From contig CAMTDV010000028.1 in NCBI GenBank assembly GCA_947069175.1, forward strand, positions 70,292,157 to 70,356,156: a DNA stretch of 64,000 bases. Reading direction: 5' to 3'. The stretch is from Scalesia atractyloides. Lineage: Eukaryota > Streptophyta > Magnoliopsida > Asterales > Asteraceae. Positions 1 through 9,800 of the stretch are shown piece after piece. The notes under the pieces are model-generated. The model did not search any database. It saw only the letters and a list, made by a program, of their open reading frames with translations, and was not told where the DNA came from. Each line of letters opens with the position of its first letter. Position 1 is the stretch's first letter. The translations under genes were made by a program, and so were the position numbers.

Positions 1-86
1 ATGAAACATTTTAGTAAACATCATGAGCTTTGGTGATAACCCAATTATGCCCCGACTCTTATTCCGCTGCGGGTCGGAGTGTGACA
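1..86 (+). repeat. A-family LTR, 3' tail
   Basis: This segment matches the last ~86 bp of both A LTRs (ending at 6038 and 14205), including the terminal TGACA. The rest of the element lies left of the window, so it could be a full element or a solo LTR. It is followed directly by an inverted B-family LTR, so this A copy appears to have inserted into that LTR. Confidence 0.85.
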
Positions 87-710
87 TAACTAATATAAAT
101 CGGGTCAGAATCGAAAGTCAAAGCAGAAGTCAAACTTCACGACTTTCGGTTGCGAACCGACCCTAGAACTGAAATTGACGAGCCGAACAAACAGGACATA
201 TGAAATTGCGAACCGACCCTAGAGTTAAAAGGTCACTCAGAGGTATAAATTAAAATGTTGACACTTTTAATCCCTCCATTATCCAACTTTTATATATTAT
301 TGGATTTAATTACTCTTGTCCAACAAACAGGACATATGAGAGTTAGGACTACGTAAAGGATCACTCAGAGGCTCAGTATAAGCATGTTGACTCCGATTTC
401 ACTCAGAGGCTAGGCATGTTGACACAACGGTCACTCAGAGGCCGAGTTTAAGCATAACGACACGAATGGTCGTTCAGAGACTATGTTTTATGCATAATGA
501 CACTAATGGTCGTTCAGAGGCTACGTTTTTATGCATGACGACACTAATGGTTGTTCAGAGGCTAGGTTTATGCATGTTGACATCAGAAAGTCATTCGGAT
601 GCTCAGTTTGAGCATGTTGTCACTTTTAGTCCATATTAGTCTTTAATTTACTATATAAAAATACAACACGTGTTACTATATTATTGGACACGATTTTACA
701 GGGTGTTACA
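87..710 (-). repeat. B-family LTR fragment, inverted and internally deleted
   Basis: The reverse complement begins with the B LTR start (TGTAACACC at 710 reading leftward) and carries the same ~45-bp subrepeats (about 350-615). It then jumps to the region matching about 24890-24970 of the B 3' LTR. Most of the LTR between these blocks is missing, and a short block near 190-230 is duplicated. It sits in the opposite orientation to element B and is inserted in C-family LTR sequence that starts at 711. Confidence 0.8.
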
Positions 711-1595
711 TAAATAAATGCATAAACTCTAATTTTAGCTTATAAGTACAAGCCTCCCTTCATTCTAAATCCTTTCCGCTCACCCCAAACTCTCTCAAGC
801 TCTCATTTCTGTCAAGGTTCTCTCAAGCAAAGCAATGAACTATCAAGTGTTCACAGTAAGTTTTACTCACTAATACTCCTCTTTTCTCCTACTTTCTTTT
901 CCTAAACTTCTTGGACAACCTCTGGGAAGGTTTCTACAAGTTTCCATGGAAAACTAAAGTGGAACCTCACCACATTGAGGTCCAAGATAGTTATAAACTT
1001 TCTGTTATAAATTTGCATTCTTATTTCTTGTCTGTTTTTATTAAGACTTGGTGTCATCTTGTACCCACTAAGCACCCGACTTAGTTTATAGTTGTAGGTT
1101 TGTGTTGTGGTTGATTTCCACCAAGAACACAAGCTTAAATCTTATTTAAATTTTGTCCAAATGTTCTATGTGATTGACAAACAATCCAAGCTTCAACCTC
1201 TTATGTTGAAAGTCTTGTGCATGAGTTGTGTGTGAACCACGGAAGTTTTGGCTATCCAAATTTGTTCGAAAAAACATCACTTTTTCACACTTTTCATACC
1301 CTAAATCCAACTAGTAACATCAAGCAGCTTCCAAGAATCAAAATAACATAACCCCGCCTCGCTTCCAACATTTGCCATGTTTGATATATGACACGCCCGG
1401 GTTATTCTTACTTGGCTACTTGACGAACTAGTTAGTTATATTTTATTTTTCATTCACGACCAACCGGTTTATCAACTACGTTGATAAACTTTTTCTCTGG
1501 TGAATCATACAAATAGGTTTAACGGATAGAATCATCCCACCTCCATGCTTGACTTACATGATTTATATGATATTACGTGACGGACTAAATTGTAG

Positions 1596-1638
<43 letters not shown>

Positions 1639-2453
1639 ATATATCCGAATTCTTGATGCTAACCGGATTATGGTTAGATGTCAAGTACATAGGTTATATT
1701 ATCTTAGTACTAGAGTCCTCGTTGGTGATTCTAATGGGCAAGTTAGGACCCATGAAAACACAAGAAAACTTAAGTGTCCAAACGAGTATCTAGACGAGAT
1801 ATACTTTCGTGTATATATACTTTTTGTACTTAATTCCGAATCCAAACTCTCCACGAACTCCATGTACTCGTACGCCTTGTTTCCCCAATGTAAGGTAACA
1901 TTGGCACTCCCTTCTCAACGACTCATCAACCTGCGTTACGTTGGAAAGCTTTGCAAAACCGTGAGTGTACATGACCCCTTTTTTATTTTTCGACAGTTTT
2001 GGGTGCAATACTTATAGTTTATTAAAATAACACAATAACATACAAACATGCTTGACACAAACAAACAATCTGTTATACATGCTTAATACGTTATGCTAGA
2101 ATTCATACATGCTAGAAACTTTATTTTCACTATACTTTGTCATTAGCTTTGTACAAGTCTCCCTTAACATGTATAGCGCTATAGGAGTACCACACCGCCC
2201 GTATTCTTGAGGTCATGTTAAGTCATACAAAACAGAGCGACGACAAAATTACGCTAGTGGGAATCTTTGGGTTGATAAGTAGGAGATGCATGCTAGTATT
2301 GTTATGATATGTCTTTGATTATTATTATGCCATGTGGATTCGTTTAATCGTTTTTATACTTATACTAGTAAATCAAACTTGTACGCTCGTCAATACTTTA
2401 TGTGTTGACTTGTACTTTAATAAGTATTGCAGGAACTTGATGATATTACGTTG
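711..2453 (+). repeat. C-family LTR, left part (split by element B)
   Basis: This stretch resembles the LTR starting at 62610 and, more distantly, the D LTRs. Shared landmarks are the leader near 890-1000, a TA-rich middle, an 'AGCGCTATAGGA' block near 2175, and a block ending in GCAG at 2432. The LTR resumes at 26712 after element B and ends at 26944. Its first ~550 bp are not present. A donor-like GTAAGT lies at 856. Short reading frames here have no recognisable product. Confidence 0.75.
1598..1645. repeat. TA dinucleotide microsatellite
   Basis: An almost pure run of alternating T and A inside the C LTR. It degrades at its right end into AATATATAATATAT. Confidence 0.95.
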
Positions 2454-2536
2454 TGTAACACCATGTAAAATCGTGTCCAATAGTATAGTGACACGTATTA
2501 TATTTTTATATAGTCTATTAAAGACCAATAAGGACT

Positions 2537-2770
2537 AAGGCGTCAACATGCTCAAGTTGAGCCTCTGAGTGACGAACCGATGTCAACATGCATAAATAAT
2601 AGCCTCTGAGTGACTGATATGTCAACATGCTTAAATAATTAGCCTCTGAGTGACTGATATGTCAACATGCTTGAAACTTGGCCTTGAGTGACTGATATGT
2701 CAACATGCCCACCCTCTGAGTGACATCGGAATCAACATGCTTGTAATAAGCCTCTGAGTGATCCTTTGTG
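2537..2770 (+). repeat. ~45-bp imperfect tandem repeats in B 5' LTR
   Basis: About six units alternate GTCAACATGC with CCTCTGAGTGAC. Each unit contains GTCAAC, which is a TTGAC core on the other strand. The repeats lie upstream of the TATA motif and are therefore in U3, where they could act as enhancer-like repeats. That role is inferred. Confidence 0.8.
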
Positions 2771-3265
2771 AAGTCCTAACTCTCATACGTGCCATTTGTT
2801 GGACGAGAGGGTTCAATTTTGTAAATTTTGAAAGTTGGATAATGGAGGGATTAAAAGTGTCAACATGTTAATTTATACCTCTGAGTGACCTTTTCAACGA
2901 ACCGAGAGCTCGACAATTTCCGGGCATAATCCCGGGTATGCCAAGTATTGGCTACGGAGGGCTAAAAGTGGCAAAAAAGGTGTTTAAATAGGTTTTTATA
3001 AGCTTTATATAGTTCAGGGGTCAAAGTGTCAAATTTTGAAACTGAATTAGGGGCGGTCGCGGACCGCGAGAGACCCGGCCTGTGTCTCTCGCGCCCCGCG
3101 AGACAGGCTCTGCTGCAGAAAATTTATTTGGTCTCCAAGAAAAACTCCAAAACCATTTAATCTGAAACCATGGCTTCTCTAAACTGCTATGCCACGTTTT
3201 GGGACACTTGTAAGCTTCTTCTTACACCCCTAAACACCTGGCTTCACCTCCTTTGAGCTCTCCAA

Positions 3266-3275
3266 CTATAAATAG
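3266..3275 (+). promoter_or_regulatory. TATA box of B 5' LTR
   Basis: CTATAAATAG is a good plant TATA box. It is conserved in the 3' LTR at 24399-24408. It would set the U3/R border a few tens of bases downstream. Element A now separates it from the rest of this LTR. Confidence 0.65.
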
Positions 3276-3571
3276 GTGTTCAAGTGTTCATTCCAACTTG
3301 CACCTTTCTTAAACATAACTCTTCTCCCTCCTCTGGAAGTTCGTAGCTGAAAGGAGCATCCAACTTAGTTCTCTTGCTTTGTAGGAACTGTAACATCCGT
3401 CGAAAACGGGTTTCCAAACCCGCTTCGTTTATTAATCGAATAATCAGTTATAAAATTTCGTTGCGTATTTATGATTAATATTAATTTTAAACAATACATA
3501 ATTAATAAACATTTTAGAATTTAAAAACTATAATTATTAAAAAGTAAAAATAAGTTAGTAAAAAAAGAAAA

Positions 3572-3641
3572 GAGGCTGCCGGTTTCGAACCCGGGTCAGC
3601 CGGAAGAAACAAACAAACACTTAACCACTCCGCCACTTGAC
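3572..3641 (-). other. tRNA-like module 1 (minus) in A 5' LTR
   Basis: Read on the minus strand it has an A-box-like GTGGCGGAGTGGTTAAG, spaced from a B-box-like GGGTTCGAAACC. This resembles the serine/leucine class of tRNA. The acceptor arms do not pair clearly, so a functional host tRNA is unlikely. The same module is in the 3' LTR at 11731-11801. Confidence 0.6.
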
Positions 3642-4497
3642 TTGTTTGTGATAAATGATAAAACAATTAATACTTATAATAAAACTCAAAACTCAAATTC
3701 GGTAATCAGCGCGCCCAATTCGCAGTCGTCGGAAATACCGACGATTTCGCCAATTGTCGACGGTTTCCTTTGACTGAACGCGTATATTAACTTCGACATC
3801 GGTTATAACCGATGTCTAATCCCGCGATCTCAGTCATAACCGCCGGAGAAAACCTTGACCACGAATCAAGACCAAAATCGGACTCAATTCATCCTGATTC
3901 TTCCCTGTAACCCAAGTCTCTGGAAATCTTTTCGCTCAAAATCGCACAATTTCTCGAAGCAATAGCACTCGCCGGAGATATTCTGCAATCGCCGGACTTT
4001 CGCCGGAAAACCGAGACATACATCAAATCGGTAAATTTCTCGATTCTTTCGTTTTCAATCCATTGTTAGACATATACTAACTTCAATCCTTCAACCAGAA
4101 TCGGTCCCAGACGACGTTACCGGATATTCTGCACTCGCCGGAAAATCTCTGGAAATTTCCGAAATCACACTGTAAATCGGTACATTCATCTAAACCTCCT
4201 GATATCTCTTGTTTAGTCATTTAATTTCACAACTCATCGATCAAAATTTTTAATTGATTCAATCAGACGGAATTCACAAATCAGAGCCGACGACCATTGC
4301 CGGAATTCTGAGAAAAACATTCGATTCGGTACATTCGATTCCGTAACTCTCTTTATCCATTACATTTCAATCAATAAAATGTTCGACGAACGATTTAAAC
4401 AAGAACAGTCGAACATCTTTGTCTGTGTCTTCATGAATGAAGAAGACGAAGTCGGACATTTTGTATAAGTATAATTAAAACAGGATATTAAACCGGG

Positions 4498-4563
4498 TTA
4501 GACACAAAGTCCAGCGGTAGACTGTGTGCAAACACATAGCGCACGTCACGAGTTCGAACCTTA
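4498..4563 (+). other. tRNA-like module 2 in A 5' LTR
   Basis: It contains AGTCCAGCGGTAGAC, in the position and style of an A box and D arm, and GAGTTCGAACC as a B box about 30 bases later. A clean cloverleaf was not found by eye. It is conserved at 12664-12729. Confidence 0.55.
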
Positions 4564-4666
4564 CAAACGCACCGACTTTCCGAATTAAAACCAATTTTTT
4601 TAAAACTGAATCAGAACAGGTCCCAGTATGTTTATAAGATTAATATAAACCGTAAGTTAAACAGAT

Positions 4667-4741
4667 AAGACACACAGCCCAACTGGTTGGGCTGTGCGCT
4701 TACAAACCGAAGGACCCGAGTTCGATCCGGGTCCCTGCAAC
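4667..4741 (+). other. tRNA-like module 3 in A 5' LTR
   Basis: A strong D-arm-like hairpin (CAGCCCAACTGGTTGGGCTG) precedes a T-arm-like ACCCGAGTTCGATCCGGGT. The stem bases GACCC/GGGTC flank the TTCGA loop. It is conserved at 12831-12905. Confidence 0.6.
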
Positions 4742-4834
4742 CGGTTCGACCATTTTAAATCCTTTTAATATAAACCAAATAAATTAACATTTAATTAGTA
4801 TATATATATAATTAAAACATAGAATATTTCGGGT

Positions 4835-4909
4835 TAGACACGTAGCTCAGTTGGTAGAGCTGCGTGCACGCATACGAGAGGTCCCGGGTTCGAACCTCAC
4901 TCAGTGCAC
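4835..4909 (+). other. tRNA-like module 4 in A 5' LTR
   Basis: It has a near-perfect plant A box and D arm, TAGCTCAGTTGGTAGAGC, and a B box GGGTTCGAACC at normal tRNA spacing. This is the most tRNA-like of the four. The 5' and 3' acceptor strands do not pair well. It is conserved at 13006-13080. Confidence 0.65.
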
Positions 4910-4925
4910 ACTCAGACCACAGTCC

Positions 4926-4975
4926 GACCGGTCAACGGTCCGGTCAACGGTCAACGGACCGGTCAACGGTCAACA
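4926..4975. promoter_or_regulatory. GGTCAAC array (W-box cluster) in A 5' LTR
   Basis: Five copies of GGTCAAC are packed in 50 bp, followed by a GTCAAA. On the minus strand each reads GTTGACC, which contains the W-box TTGAC(C/T) bound by WRKY factors. It lies right after tRNA-like module 4 and is repeated at 13097-13146. Confidence 0.6.
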
Positions 4976-5237
4976 AAAGTCAAATTTTTTTATTTTTTTT
5001 ATTTTTTTTATTTATTTATTTAATTTAAAAATCAATTAAAAATACTTAAAAATAATATTTTTAAAGTTAGAAAATGACCTTAAACTCACAAAAATAAATC
5101 TAAAAATCCTATTAAAACTGTTAATAAAATCCACTTATTTACCGAACTATTTCGTTATTATTTTAGGTTAGTTTTTCCTCGTCGATCAAATCCCAAAACT
5201 CGTGCACATTCAACATCATCAAAAGAACGCACCCAAT

Positions 5238-5809
5238 GTGAGTGAATCTCTACCAATTCCCTGTTTTAATCAGATTTTGGGGTGTATCATGTGTCGCTTA
5301 ATTATTTATTATATTTAAACACTTGTGCACCCATCATATCTATGAACAAATGTGTATCCAATATGTATCAATTGTGGTGTGGTTTATGTTTAGATTAAAT
5401 TTATCATTTTCAGTACATACATTCCATTAGGCCCATCAGCTCCCCGTGGGAGACGGGTTGAGTACAGGTGCCTCATTTCGATCGGCTCCGTTTGATTGAG
5501 CCTTGATCTCACATACATCATCATAGGCTCGTCTGTTCCCCATTACCTATGAGCGGAACGTGACGTTGCCAACATACGAGGCCAGCTCCGTTTGATTGAG
5601 CCTGGATCTCACAATACATTATCATTCATGTCATATACTCATTCAAGGTGGTTTGTGATTGTTTGTTTATATACGTTTGCCCACATATGATTATTGCATA
5701 ACTTTTCAATATTAAATACAACAAGAAATCAATAACAATGTTTTTAAACAAGGTTCACTCGCCAACTTTTTGTTGACCCAAAATTCCCCCATTTTTACAC
5801 ATGATACAG
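5238..5809 (+). other. Putative leader intron in A 5' LTR
   Basis: A donor-like AAT|GTGAGT at 5238 and an acceptor GATACAG|GT at 5809 bound a 572-base, U/A-rich stretch. The equivalent pair in the 3' LTR is 13409-13975. Further upstream, pairs at 4031/4098 and 4180/4266, and a donor at 4329 with an acceptor at 5166, give a chain of exon-like pieces. Splicing is inferred from signals only. Confidence 0.4.
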
Positions 5810-6041
5810 GTGATCCAGTTGAAGCAAGAAACACATAGGACAGCCTAGAAGAATAAATCTGTTTAGGCTTTGGATTGTTTTATTTAGTTTTCATTTCCTT
5901 GTATTGTATGAATTTGGTTTGAACATTTAAATTGTAATTTGAATTTAATAAATATGAACATTTTAGTAAACATCATGAGCTTTGGTGATAACCCAATTAT
6001 GCCCCGACTCTTATTCCGTTGCGGGTCGGGGTGTGACAGAT

Positions 6042-6054
6042 TGGTATCAGAGCC
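6042..6054 (+). other. Primer binding site, tRNA-Met type (element A)
   Basis: TGGTATCAGAGCC lies three bases after the LTR end. This is the complement of the initiator-methionine tRNA 3' end used by most plant chromoviruses. Confidence 0.93.
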
Positions 6055-6847
6055 ATGACTATAAGGATATAGGATAGGTTATTAGACCCCTAGAGCCTAT
6101 ACTATAGTTGATTAGAATTTTTAAATTGTTTATGTGTTACATGCAAAATTCATGATGTTTATATGCTTTATGTTTATTGTTACATTCAATGTTATGCAAG
6201 CATGTTCATATGTACATATTATTATACAATGCTCATCATGAATCATATCCTCATAACATACCATATCCATGAGAGCACACACCTCACAATTCCTATGATT
6301 TTTGCAACGATCTTTGTATTTTCAAATCACATCAAAGTGAGTTCTCATGACGGGCATGTAGTAACTGGAAGGGTACGAGTACCGGTAGTCGAAACGTCCT
6401 GTCTAGGCTTGGCATTCGTATAAATCCAAAATAAAGGACCAGTTTACCTACCTGGGGACTAACGATGAGAGTACGAAGGACCTATTAGGCCAAAGCATGC
6501 TATACCAAACGTCGTGTGAGCTAACCCCACTTTGAGTTGTCATTGTGTCTATACCTGGACACCCTCCTGCCATACATCTCGCAAACATATTTCATGGTTT
6601 TCATTCGGGTGATGTGAGTGTTAAACCGCCAACACCAATGTGAATCCTACAAAGCCAATAGTCATGGGGGCCCACATGACTATACAGGCGATGGTATGGG
6701 GGACATTGGAGGCCCAAACATGAGCAAACCCAAGACATCCTATGGATGTAGTTGCATTATTGATGATTATGTTATTTTATTTTTTTAACGACACATGACA
6801 CCTAAAAACTTCTTAAACTCACAATCTTCCTATGTATGTTCCTGTAG
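6055..6847 (+). other. Element A untranslated leader
   Basis: About 790 bp lie between primer site and gag start. A small 86-codon frame (6163-6423) is present but looks like chance. No conserved domain or clear structure was recognised. Confidence 0.7.
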
Positions 6848-9800
6848 ATGTCGGCTAGGCAACTACGTGGAGGTAGAAAGTCAGGAAGGTCAAACGAACG
6901 ATTGGCCACCCAAATTGCAAAACAAATGGCCGCGGTGCTTCCTGACATCGTAATTCAAGTCCAACAAGCTCTCACCGCGAATCCCATCAACCCTCCCAAC
7001 TAAGAAGACCAGAACGTCGACAACCCTCCCTCCAAAAAGTGCTCCTACAAACACTTCAAGTCTTGCGATCCCCCAAAGTATGAAGGGACCGAAGGTGTCA
7101 CTGCTCTCCTCCACTGGTTTGAGGAAATGGAGAACACCTTCCTCAATTGCGATTGTCCCGAGGATCGCAAGGTACGTTACGCAACCGGGAGACTGTTTGG
7201 GGTAGCCCTGACCTGGTGGAACACAGAGAAGGGTAAGAGAGGAGTCGAAGATGCTATGGCCTTAACATGGGAAGAGTTAAGGGAAATAATGACAAGACGC
7301 TTCTGTCCAAGAAACGAAATCAAGAAATTGGAAGATGAATTCCACTCGTTAAAACAAAAGGAAGGAGATCATACTTCCTACAACAAAAGATTTCTCAAGC
7401 TAAACCAAATGATCCCCAACTTGTTCACCCCAATGTACCGCTTGGTTGAACACTACATTCGAGGCCTCCCCTCGAAAATTCAAGACTCAGTTCTAGGCAC
7501 TTCGCCAGCAACACTTGAAGTCGCAATGGGACTAGCTACCGAACTTACCGAGAATCGCATCCGAAACGGTAAATGCAAGGAGGAGAAAAAGAAAGCCCCC
7601 ATTGAGGCTCAAACTTCAAACCATTCTGGCTCCTCTTCGAAGTTTACTAGTAAAAGGAAGCAAAACAATAGAAACTTTGCTGTCACTCAAACAAACCCCC
7701 CAATCACTGCTGCACCCATCACCCAAATTGCCCCCTCAGCTGCACCATATAAAAAGCCATACTCCGGCCCATACCCAAAATGCAACCGTTGCCAATACCA
7801 TCACTTTCCCGAACACCCCTGCCAACATTGCACCAGCTGTGGCCGTGCAGGTCACACCATCCAAACCTGTCGCACACTTCAGCGAATGAACCGCAACCAA
7901 CCCTCAACCCAAACCCACCATCAGATAGTGGGTCAAGCCCAACAACCCTTACTTCTACCACCTACACAACATACGGCCCAATCCTACTACCAACCCCACT
8001 ACCCCATGATGCAACCCATGCGGGCTTGTTACAACTGTGGAGACCCAAACCACTTTAGAAACACTTGTCCACGCTTGGTGAACATCATTCATGCCCAAGC
8101 TCAAGCAAATCCGGTGAACCAAGCTAACCAAGCTCCTCCACCTGCTAGAGGAAGAGCTCTCAACATCAACGCCAATCAAGCTAGGGCTGACAACAACGTG
8201 GTTAACGGTACGTTTCTCATAAATGGTAGTTATGCATCCATGTTATTTGATACTGGCGCGGATAAGAGTTTTGTGTCCTTAGAATTTGAACCCATCCTCA
8301 ACCAAACTCGTGATAATCTCATGGAATCCATAACGGTGGAAGTTGCTGACGGAAAACCGGTCTCATTAAACTCTATTATACGAAATTGTACCCTCACTTT
8401 AAACGATCACGATTTTCCAGTTGACCTCATTCCTATGAAGTTGGGAAGTTTCGACATTATAATCGGTATGGACTGGCTCAGCCAACATCATGCTGACGTA
8501 GTATGCCGCGAAAAGTTCATTCGCATTCCTCTTGCAGACGGTCAAACCCTACAAATCTTTGGAGAAACCCCTTCGAAAGGACTCAAATTGATGTCCTGCC
8601 TTCAAGCCCGAAAGTATCTCCGCAAGAACTATGTCGCATTCCTAACTCACGTCGTCAAGAAGGGAAACAAGGAGAAGAAACTAGAAGATATACCTGTAGT
8701 GAAAGAATTCCCACAAGTCTTTCCCGACGACATCTCAGGACTTCCTCCCATGAGGGAAGTCGAATTCCGCATTGATCTTATACCTGGCGCTACACCAGTC
8801 GCAAAATCTCCTTACAGGTTAGCCCCATCAGAAATGCAAGAGCTGGCCAGTCAACTGCAAGAGATGACTGACAAAGGATTCATACGTCCTAGCTCATCGC
8901 CATGGGGTGCATCTGTTCTGTTTGTGAAGAAGAAAGATGGAACGTTTCGCATGTGTATCGACTACAGAGAACTCAACAAGTTAACGGTCAAGAACCGCTA
9001 CCCATTACCTCGCATCGATGACCTTCTAGACCAACTTCAAGGCGCCACCTGTTTTTCAAAAATCGACCTTCGTTCTGGATATCATCAACTCAGAGTACAT
9101 GAAGAAGACGTCCCAAAGACCGCCTTCTGAACTCGTTATGGTCATTACGAATTCATGGTCATGCCATTTGGATTAACCAACGCCCCAGCTGTATTCATGG
9201 ATCTAATGAATAGGGTATGCAAACCCTATCTCGACCGCTTTGTCATAGTCTTCATCGACGACATCCTCATCTACTCAAAGTCTAAATCTGATCATGAACG
9301 ACACCTTCGACTCATCCTTACACTCTTAAGGAATGAAAAGCTCTACGCCAAATTCTCCAAATGCGAATTCTGGTTAAAAGAGGTACAATTCCTTGGACAT
9401 GTCGTCAATGACAAGGGAATACATGTCGACCCCACAAAGATCAAAGCAGTACAGGAATGGCAAGCACCACGTACCCCTACCGAAGTAAGATCATTTCTTG
9501 GTTTGGCTGGTTACTATCGCCGTTTCATTGCAAATTTCTCCCGTATTGCTGTACCACTCAAGGCTTTGACTCATAAAGGGAAACCCTTCATATGGGGACC
9601 TAAACAAGAAGAAGCCTTCCAAACCCTCAAGCAAAAGCTTTGTGACGCACCTATCCTCACACTCCCCGAAGGTTGCGATGACTTTGTAGTATATTGCGAC
9701 GCATCAGGGCAAGAACTAGTCTGCGTATTAATGCAAAGAGGAAAAGTGATAGCCTATGCTTCTAGACAACTCAAAGTTCATGAGAAGAACTACACCACCC

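Larger units (their letters stand above)
2454..3388 (+). repeat. Element B 5' LTR, first part
   Basis: Nearly identical to 23587-24520. It carries the ~45-bp subrepeats, a GC-rich stretch near 3050-3115, and a TATA motif CTATAAATAG at 3266-3275. It is interrupted at GGAAC (3384-3388) by element A and resumes at 14206. Confidence 0.93.
3389..6038 (+). repeat. Element A 5' LTR
   Basis: This LTR is unusually rich in small structures: four tRNA-like modules, a GGTCAAC array, several splice-like donor and acceptor pairs, and repeated CGCCGGA motifs at 3960-4140. Compared with the 3' LTR it has lost the TATA motif near 3906. It ends TGACA, followed by the primer site. Confidence 0.95.

Noticed and set aside
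1670..2017. 115-codon plus-strand frame and its minus-strand shadow
   Set aside because: It falls in C LTR sequence and shows no domain; composition looks random.
4835..4909. Functional host tRNA gene
   Set aside because: A and B boxes are good but acceptor strands do not pair and the sequence is part of an LTR repeated in the window.
4851..5039. 62-codon frame starting MVELRARIREVPGSN (also at 13022-13210)
   Set aside because: It reads through tRNA-like module 4 and the GGTCAAC array; its presence in both LTRs only reflects LTR duplication.
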